Of a stretch of DNA of 5,542 bases, positions 1-5,542 are shown piece after piece. Position 1 is the stretch's first letter; each line of letters opens with the position of its first letter. This DNA is from Planctomycetaceae bacterium. GTDB taxonomy: Bacteria > Planctomycetota > Planctomycetia > Pirellulales > Thermoguttaceae. Under the pieces are notes generated by a model. That model was not told the origin of the DNA, did not search any database, and worked only from the letters and a program-made list of their open reading frames with translations. A program made the translations under genes and the position numbers. The stretch lies in assembly GCA_009776995.1 (NCBI GenBank), contig WRMR01000352.1, forward strand, positions 1-5,542. The letters run 5' to 3'.

Positions 1-699
1 TCCATCCGGGCGAACATCCAGGACTATAAAAGGCTGTTGACTTACTTGAAAAACATCGGCGTCCGGATGATATTTGACGCCTCGCTGGGGGCCGACATCT
101 GTGTTTGGGCCCACATCAAGCATATTGAAAAAAACGGCTTGACCTCTTTGATCGCCCAGCCGTGTCCGGCGATCGTTTCCTACTGCAAAATCTACCGGCG
201 CGACCTTCTGGACAAACTGTCGCCCATCCACAGCCCGATGGCCTGTACCGCAATCTATATGAAAGATTATCAAGGAATCCGTAACAGGATTGCCGCCTTG
301 TCCCCCTGCATTGCCAAATCGGATGAATTCGATGAGACAAAGTTGGTGCAGTACAACGTCACTTTTCGGGCGTTGCAACGGTATCTGGAGGATAACAATG
401 TGGAACTTCCGCCGGAAGAGACGGAGTTTGACCATGAAGAAAGCGGATTAGGCTTCCTTTTCCCCATGCCCGGCGGACTGAAGGAAAATATTGAGTTTTA
501 CTTTGGAAAAATGATTAACGTTTCCAAAGCGGAAGGCACTCATGCTTTTGATAAGTTGGGAATTTATGCCGAAACACCTGCGGAATACCTGCCGGTGATC
601 TTTGACGTGTTGAGTTGCGACGACGGCTGTAACGTCGGTTCTGCGGTTGCTCGCAAACGCAACATCTTTGAAATTGACGCCATGATGAATAAAAAAAGG
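1..699 (+). other. [FeFe]-hydrogenase H-cluster domain (sensory type), N-terminally cut by window
   Basis: The three H-cluster signatures are visible. L1 reads AQPCPAIV with Cys55 (bases 163-165). L2 reads SPCIAKSDEF with Cys103 and Lys106. L3 reads VLSCDDGCNVG with Cys206 and Cys210. These four Cys match the ligands of the [4Fe-4S] cluster and its bridge to the diiron site (C300, C355, C499 and C503 in Clostridium pasteurianum CpI), and Lys106 matches K358, which contacts a cyanide ligand. The SPM segment after L1 matches the conserved Ser319 region. Non-canonical features are Pro in place of the proton-relay Cys299, Ser and Leu in place of the two Met that pack against the diiron site, and His38 and His41 where CpI has Glu279 and Glu282. 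This is a manual alignment from memory. The QPCPA form of L1 occurs in other putative sensory [FeFe] hydrogenases. Cofactor assembly would need HydE, HydF and HydG elsewhere in the genome. Confidence 0.9.
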
Positions 700-3600
700 A
701 ACGCGGCAACGGACGACCACAGGCGGGAATACCTCAACTCCCTGCACCGGATTTATGATCAAAAACTGGAACTGCCGCATTTCCTGCGGGAATATCGTAC
801 GCCTGAAGAAGCTTACCCGGAAATCACGGAAAAGGAGATTGAGAATGCCTTTGAACTGCTGGGAAAAACCAATGACGAAAAACAGCATGTCGATTGTGGA
901 GCCTGTGGTTCCGAAACGTGTCATACCATGGCAAGAAGAATCGCTCTGGGCGTCAACATCCCGATCAACTGCATCGCCAAGACCATGGAAGATGCGAAAA
1001 ATGAACGCGAGGAAAATTTGGCCGCCCGTGAAAAATTCGCTTTTCTGGAAAAGATGCGTGAAGCGGAGGAACGTACGCGAATCATGCTCGACACGACTCC
1101 TCTTGGCGCACAATTCTGGGATAAAAACTTAAATGTGATCGACTGCAACCAGGAAACGCTCCGGCTTTTTAATGTGCCGGACAAACAGAAATACCTGGAA
1201 AATTTTTACGAATGTTTCCCGGAATATCAGCCCGACGGGAGTTTGTCGAAGGAAAAAAGCATTGAAATTATCCAAAAAGTGTTTCAAGACGGATACCTGC
1301 GTCTTGAATGGATGTGCCAGACGTTGGACGGCACGCCCATTCCGGCGGAAGTGACTTTGGTTCGCGTGGATTATCGCGGGGAACCTCTCGTTGCCGCCTA
1401 TACCAGAGATTTGCGGGAACACAAACAGATGATGCGGGAAGTCGATGCCGCCGTTGCACAACTCCAAGCGGCGAATCAAGCCCTCAAATCGGCCCAACTG
1501 ACTATGGCCACCATGTTTGAGGCAAACCCCCATATCAACATCCTGTTTAACAGCAACTTGGAAGTGATTGACTGCAATCCCGCCGCAGTACAGTTTACGG
1601 GGTTCGAATCAAAAGAAGAGTTCCTTGCCGGGTTTGTAGAACGAATCGGCAAAAACACACAGGAATTCCAGTCGGAAGAAGAGTCTTTTCATGCAATACA
1701 CAAACGTCTTTCGACGGCCGCCGACAAAGGATACCTCCGATTTGAAACAGAAATCCTCCTCGGCGGCATGAAACGGAGTATGAATGTAGTACTCAAAAGA
1801 ATTCCCTACGAAGACAGCTTTGCCATTGTCGCTTATGTCTTCGACACGACCGACATTCGTGAGCGGGAAAGGGAACTTGTTCAAGTACGCGAAGTGAACG
1901 AACTTCAGTTGACCAAATTAAATCTGGTGGTTCAAGCCACGAAAATCGGTTTATGGGAAATGGAGATCGTGAACGATGACCTGACCAATCCGGCAAACGT
2001 TTTTCTGTGGTCGGACGAATTCAGGCACATGTTGGGATTCACGGACGAAACCGATTTTCCCAATGTGCTCGGCAGTTGGAGTGAGCGTCTGCATCCTGAG
2101 GACAAGGAAACAACTCTGGAGCATGCCGTGAAACATTTGATGGACAAAACCGGCAAAACTCCTTACGACAAAGAATATCGGTTACTGAAAAAAAACGGGG
2201 AGTATGGGCATTTCCGCGCTTACGGCGGAACCGCCCGCGACAAACATGGAAACGCCCTGCGTATCGCAGGGGCGTTAATGGACATCACGGAAACGAAAAA
2301 CACCCTGATTAATAACGAACTTCAATTAACCAAATTAAATTTGGCGGTTCAAGCCGCAAAAATCGGTTTGTGGGAAATGACGGTCGTCCAGGACGATCCG
2401 GTCAATCCGGGGAATGCCTTTCTGTGGTCGGACGAATTCAGGCAGTTGCTGGGTTTCTCCAACGAGACGGATTTTCCCAACGTACTCCATAGTTGGAGTG
2501 ACCGGCTCCACCCGGAAGAGAAGGAGAGAACCCTTGACGGCTTTAGAAAACATCTGCTTGACCTCACCGGAAAAACCCCCTACGATGTGGAATACCGGCT
2601 TTTAAAGAAAAACGGCGAATACGCCTATTACCGGGCTTCCGGCGAAACCATTCGCGATGCGGACGGAAATGCCCTTCGCGTTGCCGGTGCGTTGATGGAC
2701 ATCACCGAAGCGAAAAAGATGACGGAAGCCTTGAATAGGGCTGTGGATGAATCGCGAAGAACCATCGATGTTATGGCCAATGTGCTCAACAACTCCGATG
2801 GAATGATTTACGTCTCCGATAAGGAGACCGGTGAAATCCTGTTTGTCAACGATTCTCTGAAGCGGCATTTCGGAATTGGGGATGAAGTGATCGGGCAGCA
2901 CTGCTACCAAGTTTTTCAGAACGGCAAAGAGGGAAAGTGTGAAGAGTGCCCGTGCCATCAACTTGACAACGAACCGGACAAGGTGCTGGTCTGGGAAGAA
3001 CGCAACTCATTAACAAAACGATATTATCGAAATACCGACCGGTATATCGACTGGCACGACGGACAAAAAGTTCACATCCAGCACCGCGTGGACTTAACCG
3101 ATATTAAGGAGATGTCCGTTCAGTTGGAAGTGGCACTTGAACAAGCCAATGTGGCGGGAAATGAACTGATGCTTCAAAAAGCCACCCTTCAAACGATCAT
3201 CGACTCCATTCCCGACCTTGTGTTTTGCAAGGATATGGATTTCAGGTACACACTGCTCAACACGGCCTGTATCGATTACTTAAATATCGATGTCGGTGAC
3301 ATTCTCGGGAAAAACGATTACGAACTCAACTTTCCCCGTGAAGTGGCGGAGAAACTGCTTGCCGCAGATCAAAAGATATTCGCCGGTGAACAAAGGGTTG
3401 TGGATAACGATTGGATCCCCTCTTTTGACGGCGAAGCGAGGTATCTTGAAACAACCAAAGCACCGCTTTTGCAGGACAAGGCCATCGTTGGTCTTGTAGG
3501 TGTCTCACGCGATATCACCGAAAGAATGCAAATGGAAAAAATGCTGGAAGCGGCACTGGCACAGGCGGAGGCCGCCAACAAGGCAAAAACCGAATTTCTC

Positions 3601-5349
3601 AGCAAAATGAGCCATGAAATTCGGACGCCCATGAACGCCATTTTGGGAATTACGGAAATCCAATTACGGAATGAATCGCTTGCACCGGAGACGAAGGAGG
3701 CACTGGACAAAGTTTACAGCGCAGGCGATTTGTTGCTCGGTATTATCAACGATGTGCTGGATTTGTCAAAAATTGAAGCCGGTAAATTGGAACTGGCACC
3801 CGAAAAATACGACGTTGCAAGTTTGGTCAACGATGTCGTAACGCTTAATATGATGCGTATCGGCAGCAAGGAGATTGAGTTCCATCTTGCCGTGGACGAA
3901 AACGTGCCGGCAACGTTGTTCGGTGATGAACTGCGTATCAAGCAAGTTTTGAATAACATCCTTTCCAATGCAATCAAATACACCGTCAAAGGGGCCGTTG
4001 AACTGACGGTTTTTGTTGAGACAAAAAATGGGGATGATGTCACGCTGATCTTCGAAGTCCGGGACACCGGTTTGGGAATGACCGAAGAACAGGTCAGCCA
4101 AATGTTCGAAGCCTATACCCGGTTTAATATGAAAGCGAATCGTGCCACCGAAGGGACGGGGTTAGGCATGAACATTACGCGAAATCTGGTGCAACTGATG
4201 AACGGGGGGATTTTTGTCAAAAGCAAATTGAATCAGGGATCGGTATTCACCATACGATTGCCGCAACAAAAAATCGGTCTGAGCATATTGGGACAGGAAC
4301 TGGTCGAAAACCTGCGGAATTTTCGCACAACCGGCATCAAGCAAATCAAAAGGGCACAGGTGGTGTTCGAACAAATGCCCGGCGGCCGCGTTCTGGTGGT
4401 GGACGACGTGGAGTCAAATTTGTATGTTGCCACGGGACTGCTGACCCCTTATGGTTTGTCGATTGATACCGTCACAAGCGGTTATGCGGCGATTGATAAA
4501 ATCAAGAAGGGGCATAAGTACGACATTATATTTATGGATCACATGATGCCGGAAATGGACGGCATTGAAGCCACACAGATCATCCGCAGCATGGGGTATG
4601 ACCATCCTGTTGTCGCCCTGACCGCCAATGCGCTGGCGGGACAGTCGAATACGTTTCTTGAAAATGGTTTTGACGATTTTGTTTCCAAACCGGTTGATGT
4701 CCGCCAGTTGAATGCCGTATTGAAAAAGTTTGTAAGAGACAAACAAATGCACAAGACCACCGGTGCAACGAAATGGAAAACGGATGGGGAAGAAAAACAA
4801 GCCTCTGAAACGGTCGTTGACCCGCAACTGGCCGAATTTTTCGTGCGGGACGCAACCAAATCAATCGCCATATTGAACGGGGTCCAGGAAAAACAGGGCT
4901 TTTGCGATGAAAAAGACCTGCGTATGTATACCATTCATGCACATGGAATAAAAACCGCGCTTGCCAATATCGGAAAAATGGAACTCGCCGCTCTTGCAAA
5001 TGAATTGGAAACGGCGGGCCGGGCAAGGGATACCGAAGTCCTGTTCTCGAAAACCCCAGTGTTTCTTGGCTCGTTGCGGACACTGGTGGAAGAACTCACG
5101 CCAAAAGCAGAAACAGAAGACGCCGAAATGACTCAGGAAGACCTGGCGTATTTGCGGGAAAGTCTGCTTGCCATTCAAACGGCCTGTGAAAGTTACGATG
5201 AAAAAACGGCGGATGATCGAATCGTGAAGTTAAGAGAAAAAGCATGGAACGCACCGGCCAAAAAACTGCTCGATACCATCGCCAAGTCCTTGTTGCACAG
5301 CGATTTCGAGGAAATTGTGGAGATGGTGAGTGAGTTTCTGGAGAATTAG
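1..5349 (+). CDS. HydS-like sensory [FeFe]-hydrogenase / multi-PAS hybrid histidine kinase, 5' partial
   Basis: A soluble multidomain sensor kinase. The predicted role is to sense H2 or redox state at an H-cluster and pass this through an Fe-S domain and PAS array to a His-Asp-His phosphorelay. Visible order by residue: H-cluster domain 1-233, four-Cys Fe-S domain about 287-328, PAS1 360-473, PAS2 502-620, duplicated PAS3 633-767 and PAS4 772-906, Cys-rich PAS5 921-1036, PAS6 1063-1175, kinase core 1196-1421, receiver 1462-1578, Hpt about 1607-1700, helical tail to 1782. Helical linkers rich in Glu, Lys, Gln and Ala join the PAS domains. No signal peptide or membrane segment is seen. The frame is open through base 1; the TTG at 37 is an internal Leu codon, because upstream codons (S-I-R-A-N-I-Q-D-Y-K) continue the same domain. 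At least the first part of the H-cluster domain, and probably an N-terminal ferredoxin domain, are outside the window. The family assignment is secure; the H2-sensing role is inferred from the family. Confidence 0.93.
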   Translation, partial: SIRANIQDYKRLLTYLKNIGVRMIFDASLGADICVWAHIKHIEKNGLTSLIAQPCPAIVSYCKIYRRDLLDKLSPIHSPMACTAIYMKDYQGIRNRIAALSPCIAKSDEFDETKLVQYNVTFRALQRYLEDNNVELPPEETEFDHEESGLGFLFPMPGGLKENIEFYFGKMINVSKAEGTHAFDKLGIYAETPAEYLPVIFDVLSCDDGCNVGSAVARKRNIFEIDAMMNKKRNAATDDHRREYLNSLHRIYDQKLELPHFLREYRTPEEAYPEITEKEIENAFELLGKTNDEKQHVDCGACGSETCHTMARRIALGVNIPINCIAKTMEDAKNEREENLAAREKFAFLEKMREAEERTRIMLDTTPLGAQFWDKNLNVIDCNQETLRLFNVPDKQKYLENFYECFPEYQPDGSLSKEKSIEIIQKVFQDGYLRLEWMCQTLDGTPIPAEVTLVRVDYRGEPLVAAYTRDLREHKQMMREVDAAVAQLQAANQALKSAQLTMATMFEANPHINILFNSNLEVIDCNPAAVQFTGFESKEEFLAGFVERIGKNTQEFQSEEESFHAIHKRLSTAADKGYLRFETEILLGGMKRSMNVVLKRIPYEDSFAIVAYVFDTTDIRERERELVQVREVNELQLTKLNLVVQATKIGLWEMEIVNDDLTNPANVFLWSDEFRHMLGFTDETDFPNVLGSWSERLHPEDKETTLEHAVKHLMDKTGKTPYDKEYRLLKKNGEYGHFRAYGGTARDKHGNALRIAGALMDITETKNTLINNELQLTKLNLAVQAAKIGLWEMTVVQDDPVNPGNAFLWSDEFRQLLGFSNETDFPNVLHSWSDRLHPEEKERTLDGFRKHLLDLTGKTPYDVEYRLLKKNGEYAYYRASGETIRDADGNALRVAGALMDITEAKKMTEALNRAVDESRRTIDVMANVLNNSDGMIYVSDKETGEILFVNDSLKRHFGIGDEVIGQHCYQVFQNGKEGKCEECPCHQLDNEPDKVLVWEERNSLTKRYYRNTDRYIDWHDGQKVHIQHRVDLTDIKEMSVQLEVALEQANVAGNELMLQKATLQTIIDSIPDLVFCKDMDFRYTLLNTACIDYLNIDVGDILGKNDYELNFPREVAEKLLAADQKIFAGEQRVVDNDWIPSFDGEARYLETTKAPLLQDKAIVGLVGVSRDITERMQMEKMLEAALAQAEAANKAKTEFLSKMSHEIRTPMNAILGITEIQLRNESLAPETKEALDKVYSAGDLLLGIINDVLDLSKIEAGKLELAPEKYDVASLVNDVVTLNMMRIGSKEIEFHLAVDENVPATLFGDELRIKQVLNNILSNAIKYTVKGAVELTVFVETKNGDDVTLIFEVRDTGLGMTEEQVSQMFEAYTRFNMKANRATEGTGLGMNITRNLVQLMNGGIFVKSKLNQGSVFTIRLPQQKIGLSILGQELVENLRNFRTTGIKQIKRAQVVFEQMPGGRVLVVDDVESNLYVATGLLTPYGLSIDTVTSGYAAIDKIKKGHKYDIIFMDHMMPEMDGIEATQIIRSMGYDHPVVALTANALAGQSNTFLENGFDDFVSKPVDVRQLNAVLKKFVRDKQMHKTTGATKWKTDGEEKQASETVVDPQLAEFFVRDATKSIAILNGVQEKQGFCDEKDLRMYTIHAHGIKTALANIGKMELAALANELETAGRARDTEVLFSKTPVFLGSLRTLVEELTPKAETEDAEMTQEDLAYLRESLLAIQTACESYDEKTADDRIVKLREKAWNAPAKKLLDTIAKSLLHSDFEEIVEMVSEFLEN
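859..984 (+). other. Four-cysteine [4Fe-4S] domain (FeS family)
   Basis: Cys299, Cys302, Cys307 and Cys324 form C-x2-C-x4-C-x16-C, within DCGACGSETC followed by a helix (HTMARRIALG) and a final INC. This pattern, with CG after the second Cys and an Ala-rich helix, is that of the small FeS domain (PF04060 type) found in corrinoid and redox proteins and after the H-cluster domain of sensory hydrogenases. It probably binds one [4Fe-4S] cluster and could carry electrons, or a redox-driven shape change, from the H-cluster to the helix at residues 325-360 that leads into PAS1. The cluster type is inferred from the motif. Confidence 0.85.
1078..1419 (+). other. PAS domain 1
   Basis: Residues 360-473 begin with the PAS entry helix (MLDTTPLGAQFWD), then NLNVIDCN, a variable central part with PDGSL, the strand pair around GYLRLEW, and the closing AYTRDLREHKQ typical of the PAS exit into a signalling helix. 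It resembles PAS2 in layout (VIDCN, then GYLR). No cofactor-binding residue can be assigned with confidence. The charged and Ala/Gln-rich segment after it (to about residue 498) looks like a coiled-coil linker. Confidence 0.8.
1504..1860 (+). other. PAS domain 2
   Basis: Residues 502-620 hold a second PAS fold of the same subtype as PAS1: entry helix MFEANPHINILF, the motif NLEVIDCNPAAVQF, a GYLRFE strand and the exit sequence AYVFDTTDIRERE. The Cys in VIDCN is shared with PAS1. The exit motif D-x-T-D-I-R-E-R-E is the usual end of a PAS domain before a helical linker. Ligand unknown. Confidence 0.82.
1897..2301 (+). repeat. Tandem PAS duplicate, copy 1 (PAS3)
   Basis: Residues 633-767. First copy of an in-frame tandem duplication; the second begins exactly 417 bases later with no indel between them. 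It starts NELQLTKLNL, contains KIGLWEM, FLWSDEFR, a DETDFPNVL segment, RLHPED, a KTPYD-x-EYRLLKKNGEY strand region and ends GALMDITE. The LHPED and EYRL-x-K-x-GEY motifs are those of the PAS_3 fold (PF08447 type), found in many sensor kinases. About 100 of 135 residues match copy 2 by hand count. A 12-base linker (TLIN) separates the copies. Confidence 0.9.
2314..2718 (+). repeat. Tandem PAS duplicate, copy 2 (PAS4)
   Basis: Residues 772-906. Second copy of the PAS_3-type unit, aligned with copy 1 without gaps. The core motifs (KIGLWEM, FLWSDEFR, ETDFPNVL, RLHPE, TGKTPYD, EYRLLKKNGEY, GALMDITE) are kept. The differences cluster in three places: just after GLWEM, in the helix after RLHPE, and around the AYYRASGET strand. 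This leaves the fold intact and may have shifted the pocket or surface. It ends in a helix (EAKKMTEALNRAVDESRR) leading to PAS5. Confidence 0.9.
2761..3108 (+). other. PAS domain 5 with cysteine cluster
   Basis: Residues 921-1036. PAS features are the entry helix (IDVMANVLNNSDGMIYVSD), GEILFVND, the helix ending in IGQHCYQVF, and the exit RVDLTDIKEM. Inserted after the central helix is a Cys cluster: Cys968, Cys980, Cys983 and Cys985, giving C-x11-C-x2-C-x1-C, with His967 and His986 beside it. Similar Cys-bearing loops occur in PAS domains of other anaerobe sensor kinases and could bind metal or an Fe-S cluster, or act as a thiol switch; the actual role is not shown by sequence. Confidence 0.8.
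3187..3525 (+). other. PAS domain 6, kinase-proximal
   Basis: Residues 1063-1175. It opens with TIIDSIPDLVFCKDMDFRYTLLN, followed by the GKNDYEL segment, the acidic LAADQKIFAGEQ helix, a strand around ARYLETTKAPL and the exit GVSRDITERMQME. This is a typical PAS_4-like domain directly before a kinase. The helix that follows (MLEAALAQAEAANKAKTEF) joins the dimerisation helix of the kinase without a break, so this domain is best placed to set kinase activity. Confidence 0.83.
3586..4263 (+). other. Histidine kinase core (HisKA + HATPase_c)
   Basis: Residues 1196-1421. The H-box FLSKMSHEIRTPMNA gives the autophosphorylation site His1205 (bases 3613-3615). The catalytic domain has the N-box NNILSNAIKYT (Asn1323), G1-box DTGLGM (1355-1360), an F-box-like MFEAYTRF, and G2-box GTGLGM (1385-1390). 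All ATP-binding and catalytic motifs are intact, so an active kinase is expected. The E-I-R-T-P-M sequence places it in the large class of hybrid kinases. Confidence 0.95.
4384..4734 (+). other. Receiver (REC) domain
   Basis: Residues 1462-1578. The acidic pair Asp1468-Asp1469 (VLVVDDVESN), the phosphoacceptor Asp1513 in IIFMDHMMPEMDG, the switch Thr1541 in VALTANA and Lys1563 in FVSKPVD are all present, so the domain should accept phosphate from His1205. A linker of about 40 residues separates it from the ATPase domain. Confidence 0.94.
4819..5100 (+). other. Hpt-like phosphotransfer domain
   Basis: Residues about 1607-1700, a helical region after the receiver. The segment IHAHGIKTALANIG followed by LAALANELETAGR matches the Hpt pattern H-x-x-K-[GS]-x-x-x-x-[IL]-G with a downstream LE-x-A-x-R. 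In that alignment the phosphoacceptor is His1648 (bases 4942-4944), with Lys1651 as the usual Lys three residues on. This gives a third phosphorelay step, from Asp1513 to His1648 and then to a response regulator not in the window. The remaining 80 residues are charged and helical, without a recognisable output domain. Confidence 0.8.
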
Positions 5350-5441
5350 AGTGCCGTTCAAAACCTTGTTTTCATCAAAATTTCATTAACGTATACCCTA
5401 CAACGTCAATGAGCTGGCTTTTTCCTTGTGCCCGATTAGTA

Positions 5442-5470
5442 TTGACAGAACTCGCGAAATTTGGCATGAT
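5442..5470 (+). promoter_or_regulatory. Sigma-70-type promoter for the downstream gene
   Basis: A perfect -35 hexamer TTGACA (5442-5447) is followed after exactly 17 bases by CATGAT (5465-5470), which matches four of six bases of TATAAT. A TG at 5462-5463 sits in the extended -10 position. Transcription would start near 5477, about 50 bases before the next start codon. Position and spacing support a separate transcription unit after the sensor gene. Confidence 0.65.
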
Positions 5471-5514
5471 TCGTTTCTGCCCTGTAGGCGTTGGTTTTCA
5501 AAGGACTTAGCCTT

Positions 5515-5518
5515 GGAG
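5515..5518 (+). promoter_or_regulatory. Ribosome binding site (GGAG)
   Basis: GGAG with eight bases between it and the ATG at 5527, a normal Shine-Dalgarno spacing. It supports that ATG as a true start. A weak inverted repeat, AAGG (5501-5504) and CCTT (5511-5514), lies directly upstream; it is too short to call a regulatory hairpin. Confidence 0.7.
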
Positions 5519-5526
5519 AAACGATC

Positions 5527-5542
5527 ATGGACGACCTCGATA
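5527..5542 (+). CDS. Start of a downstream gene, 3' partial, product unknown
   Basis: An ATG preceded by a well-spaced GGAG and a strong promoter-like sequence opens a frame reading M-D-D-L-D before the window ends. Five codons are not enough to identify it. Its own promoter and the 177-base gap argue against tight co-transcription with the sensor kinase, so it should not be assumed to be the response regulator partner. Confidence 0.55.

Noticed and set aside
37..39. TTG as the start codon of the large gene
   Set aside because: The frame is open back to base 1 and the upstream codons continue the H-cluster domain. The L1 Cys would lie too close to the N-terminus for a complete domain. The TTG is an internal Leu codon.
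1..699. A catalytic, energy-metabolism [FeFe] hydrogenase
   Set aside because: The proton-relay Cys and both Glu of the proton path appear replaced, and the domain is fused to PAS domains and a histidine kinase. A sensory role fits better.
448..1113. Minus-strand open frame of 221 codons
   Set aside because: It lies wholly opposite the well-supported H-cluster and Fe-S coding region, and its translation shows no recognisable domain. The other antisense and out-of-frame open stretches are rejected for the same reason.
4936..4938. His1646 as the Hpt phosphoacceptor
   Set aside because: Aligned to the Hpt pattern H-x-x-K, His1648 has Lys three residues on and the right spacing to the Gly; His1646 does not. 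It is not fully excluded.
5360..5372. Possible terminator hairpin AAAAC-CTT-GTTTT after the stop codon
   Set aside because: The stem is only five pairs, almost all A-T, and the T-run is part of the stem. It is too weak to call a rho-independent terminator.
5461..5480. Possible sigma-54 promoter (TTGGCAT ... CTGC)
   Set aside because: The GG and GC elements are 14 bases apart instead of the required 10. The sigma-70-type reading of the same region fits much better.

Overview
The window is almost entirely one very long plus-strand reading frame. It is already open at base 1, so its 5' end lies outside the window, and it ends at a TAG at 5347-5349. The visible part is 1,782 residues. A 177-base gap follows, carrying a strong-looking promoter and a ribosome binding site for a second gene, of which only the first five codons are inside the window.

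The large protein reads as a cytoplasmic hydrogen or redox sensor. In order it has: an [FeFe]-hydrogenase H-cluster domain (cut at its N-terminus); a four-cysteine Fe-S domain; six PAS-like domains (two related ones, then a recent tandem duplicate pair, then a cysteine-rich one, then one next to the kinase); a histidine kinase core (H-box, N-box, two G-boxes); a receiver domain; and an Hpt-like domain with a helical tail. No membrane-spanning segment is visible. Input, redox relay, kinase and all phosphorelay intermediates are on one chain. What is missing is an output (DNA-binding or enzymatic) domain, so a separate response regulator must be the target. Residue numbers below count from window base 1 (residue n = bases 3n-2 to 3n).

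The H-cluster ligand cysteines are all present, but residues that catalytic [FeFe] hydrogenases use for proton transfer appear to be replaced. This fits the 'sensory' class of [FeFe] hydrogenases (HydS-like, group C) rather than a turnover enzyme. Sensory [FeFe] hydrogenases with PAS domains and kinases are known from anaerobes, including termite-gut treponemes and clostridia. The novelty here is in the size and arrangement of this chain, not in the general idea of an H2 sensor.

Organism: an obligate or facultative anaerobe with fermentative or H2-linked metabolism is the safe inference. The kinase core has the style common in gut Clostridia and Spirochaetes, and base composition looks balanced. 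I cannot name a taxon from this sequence.
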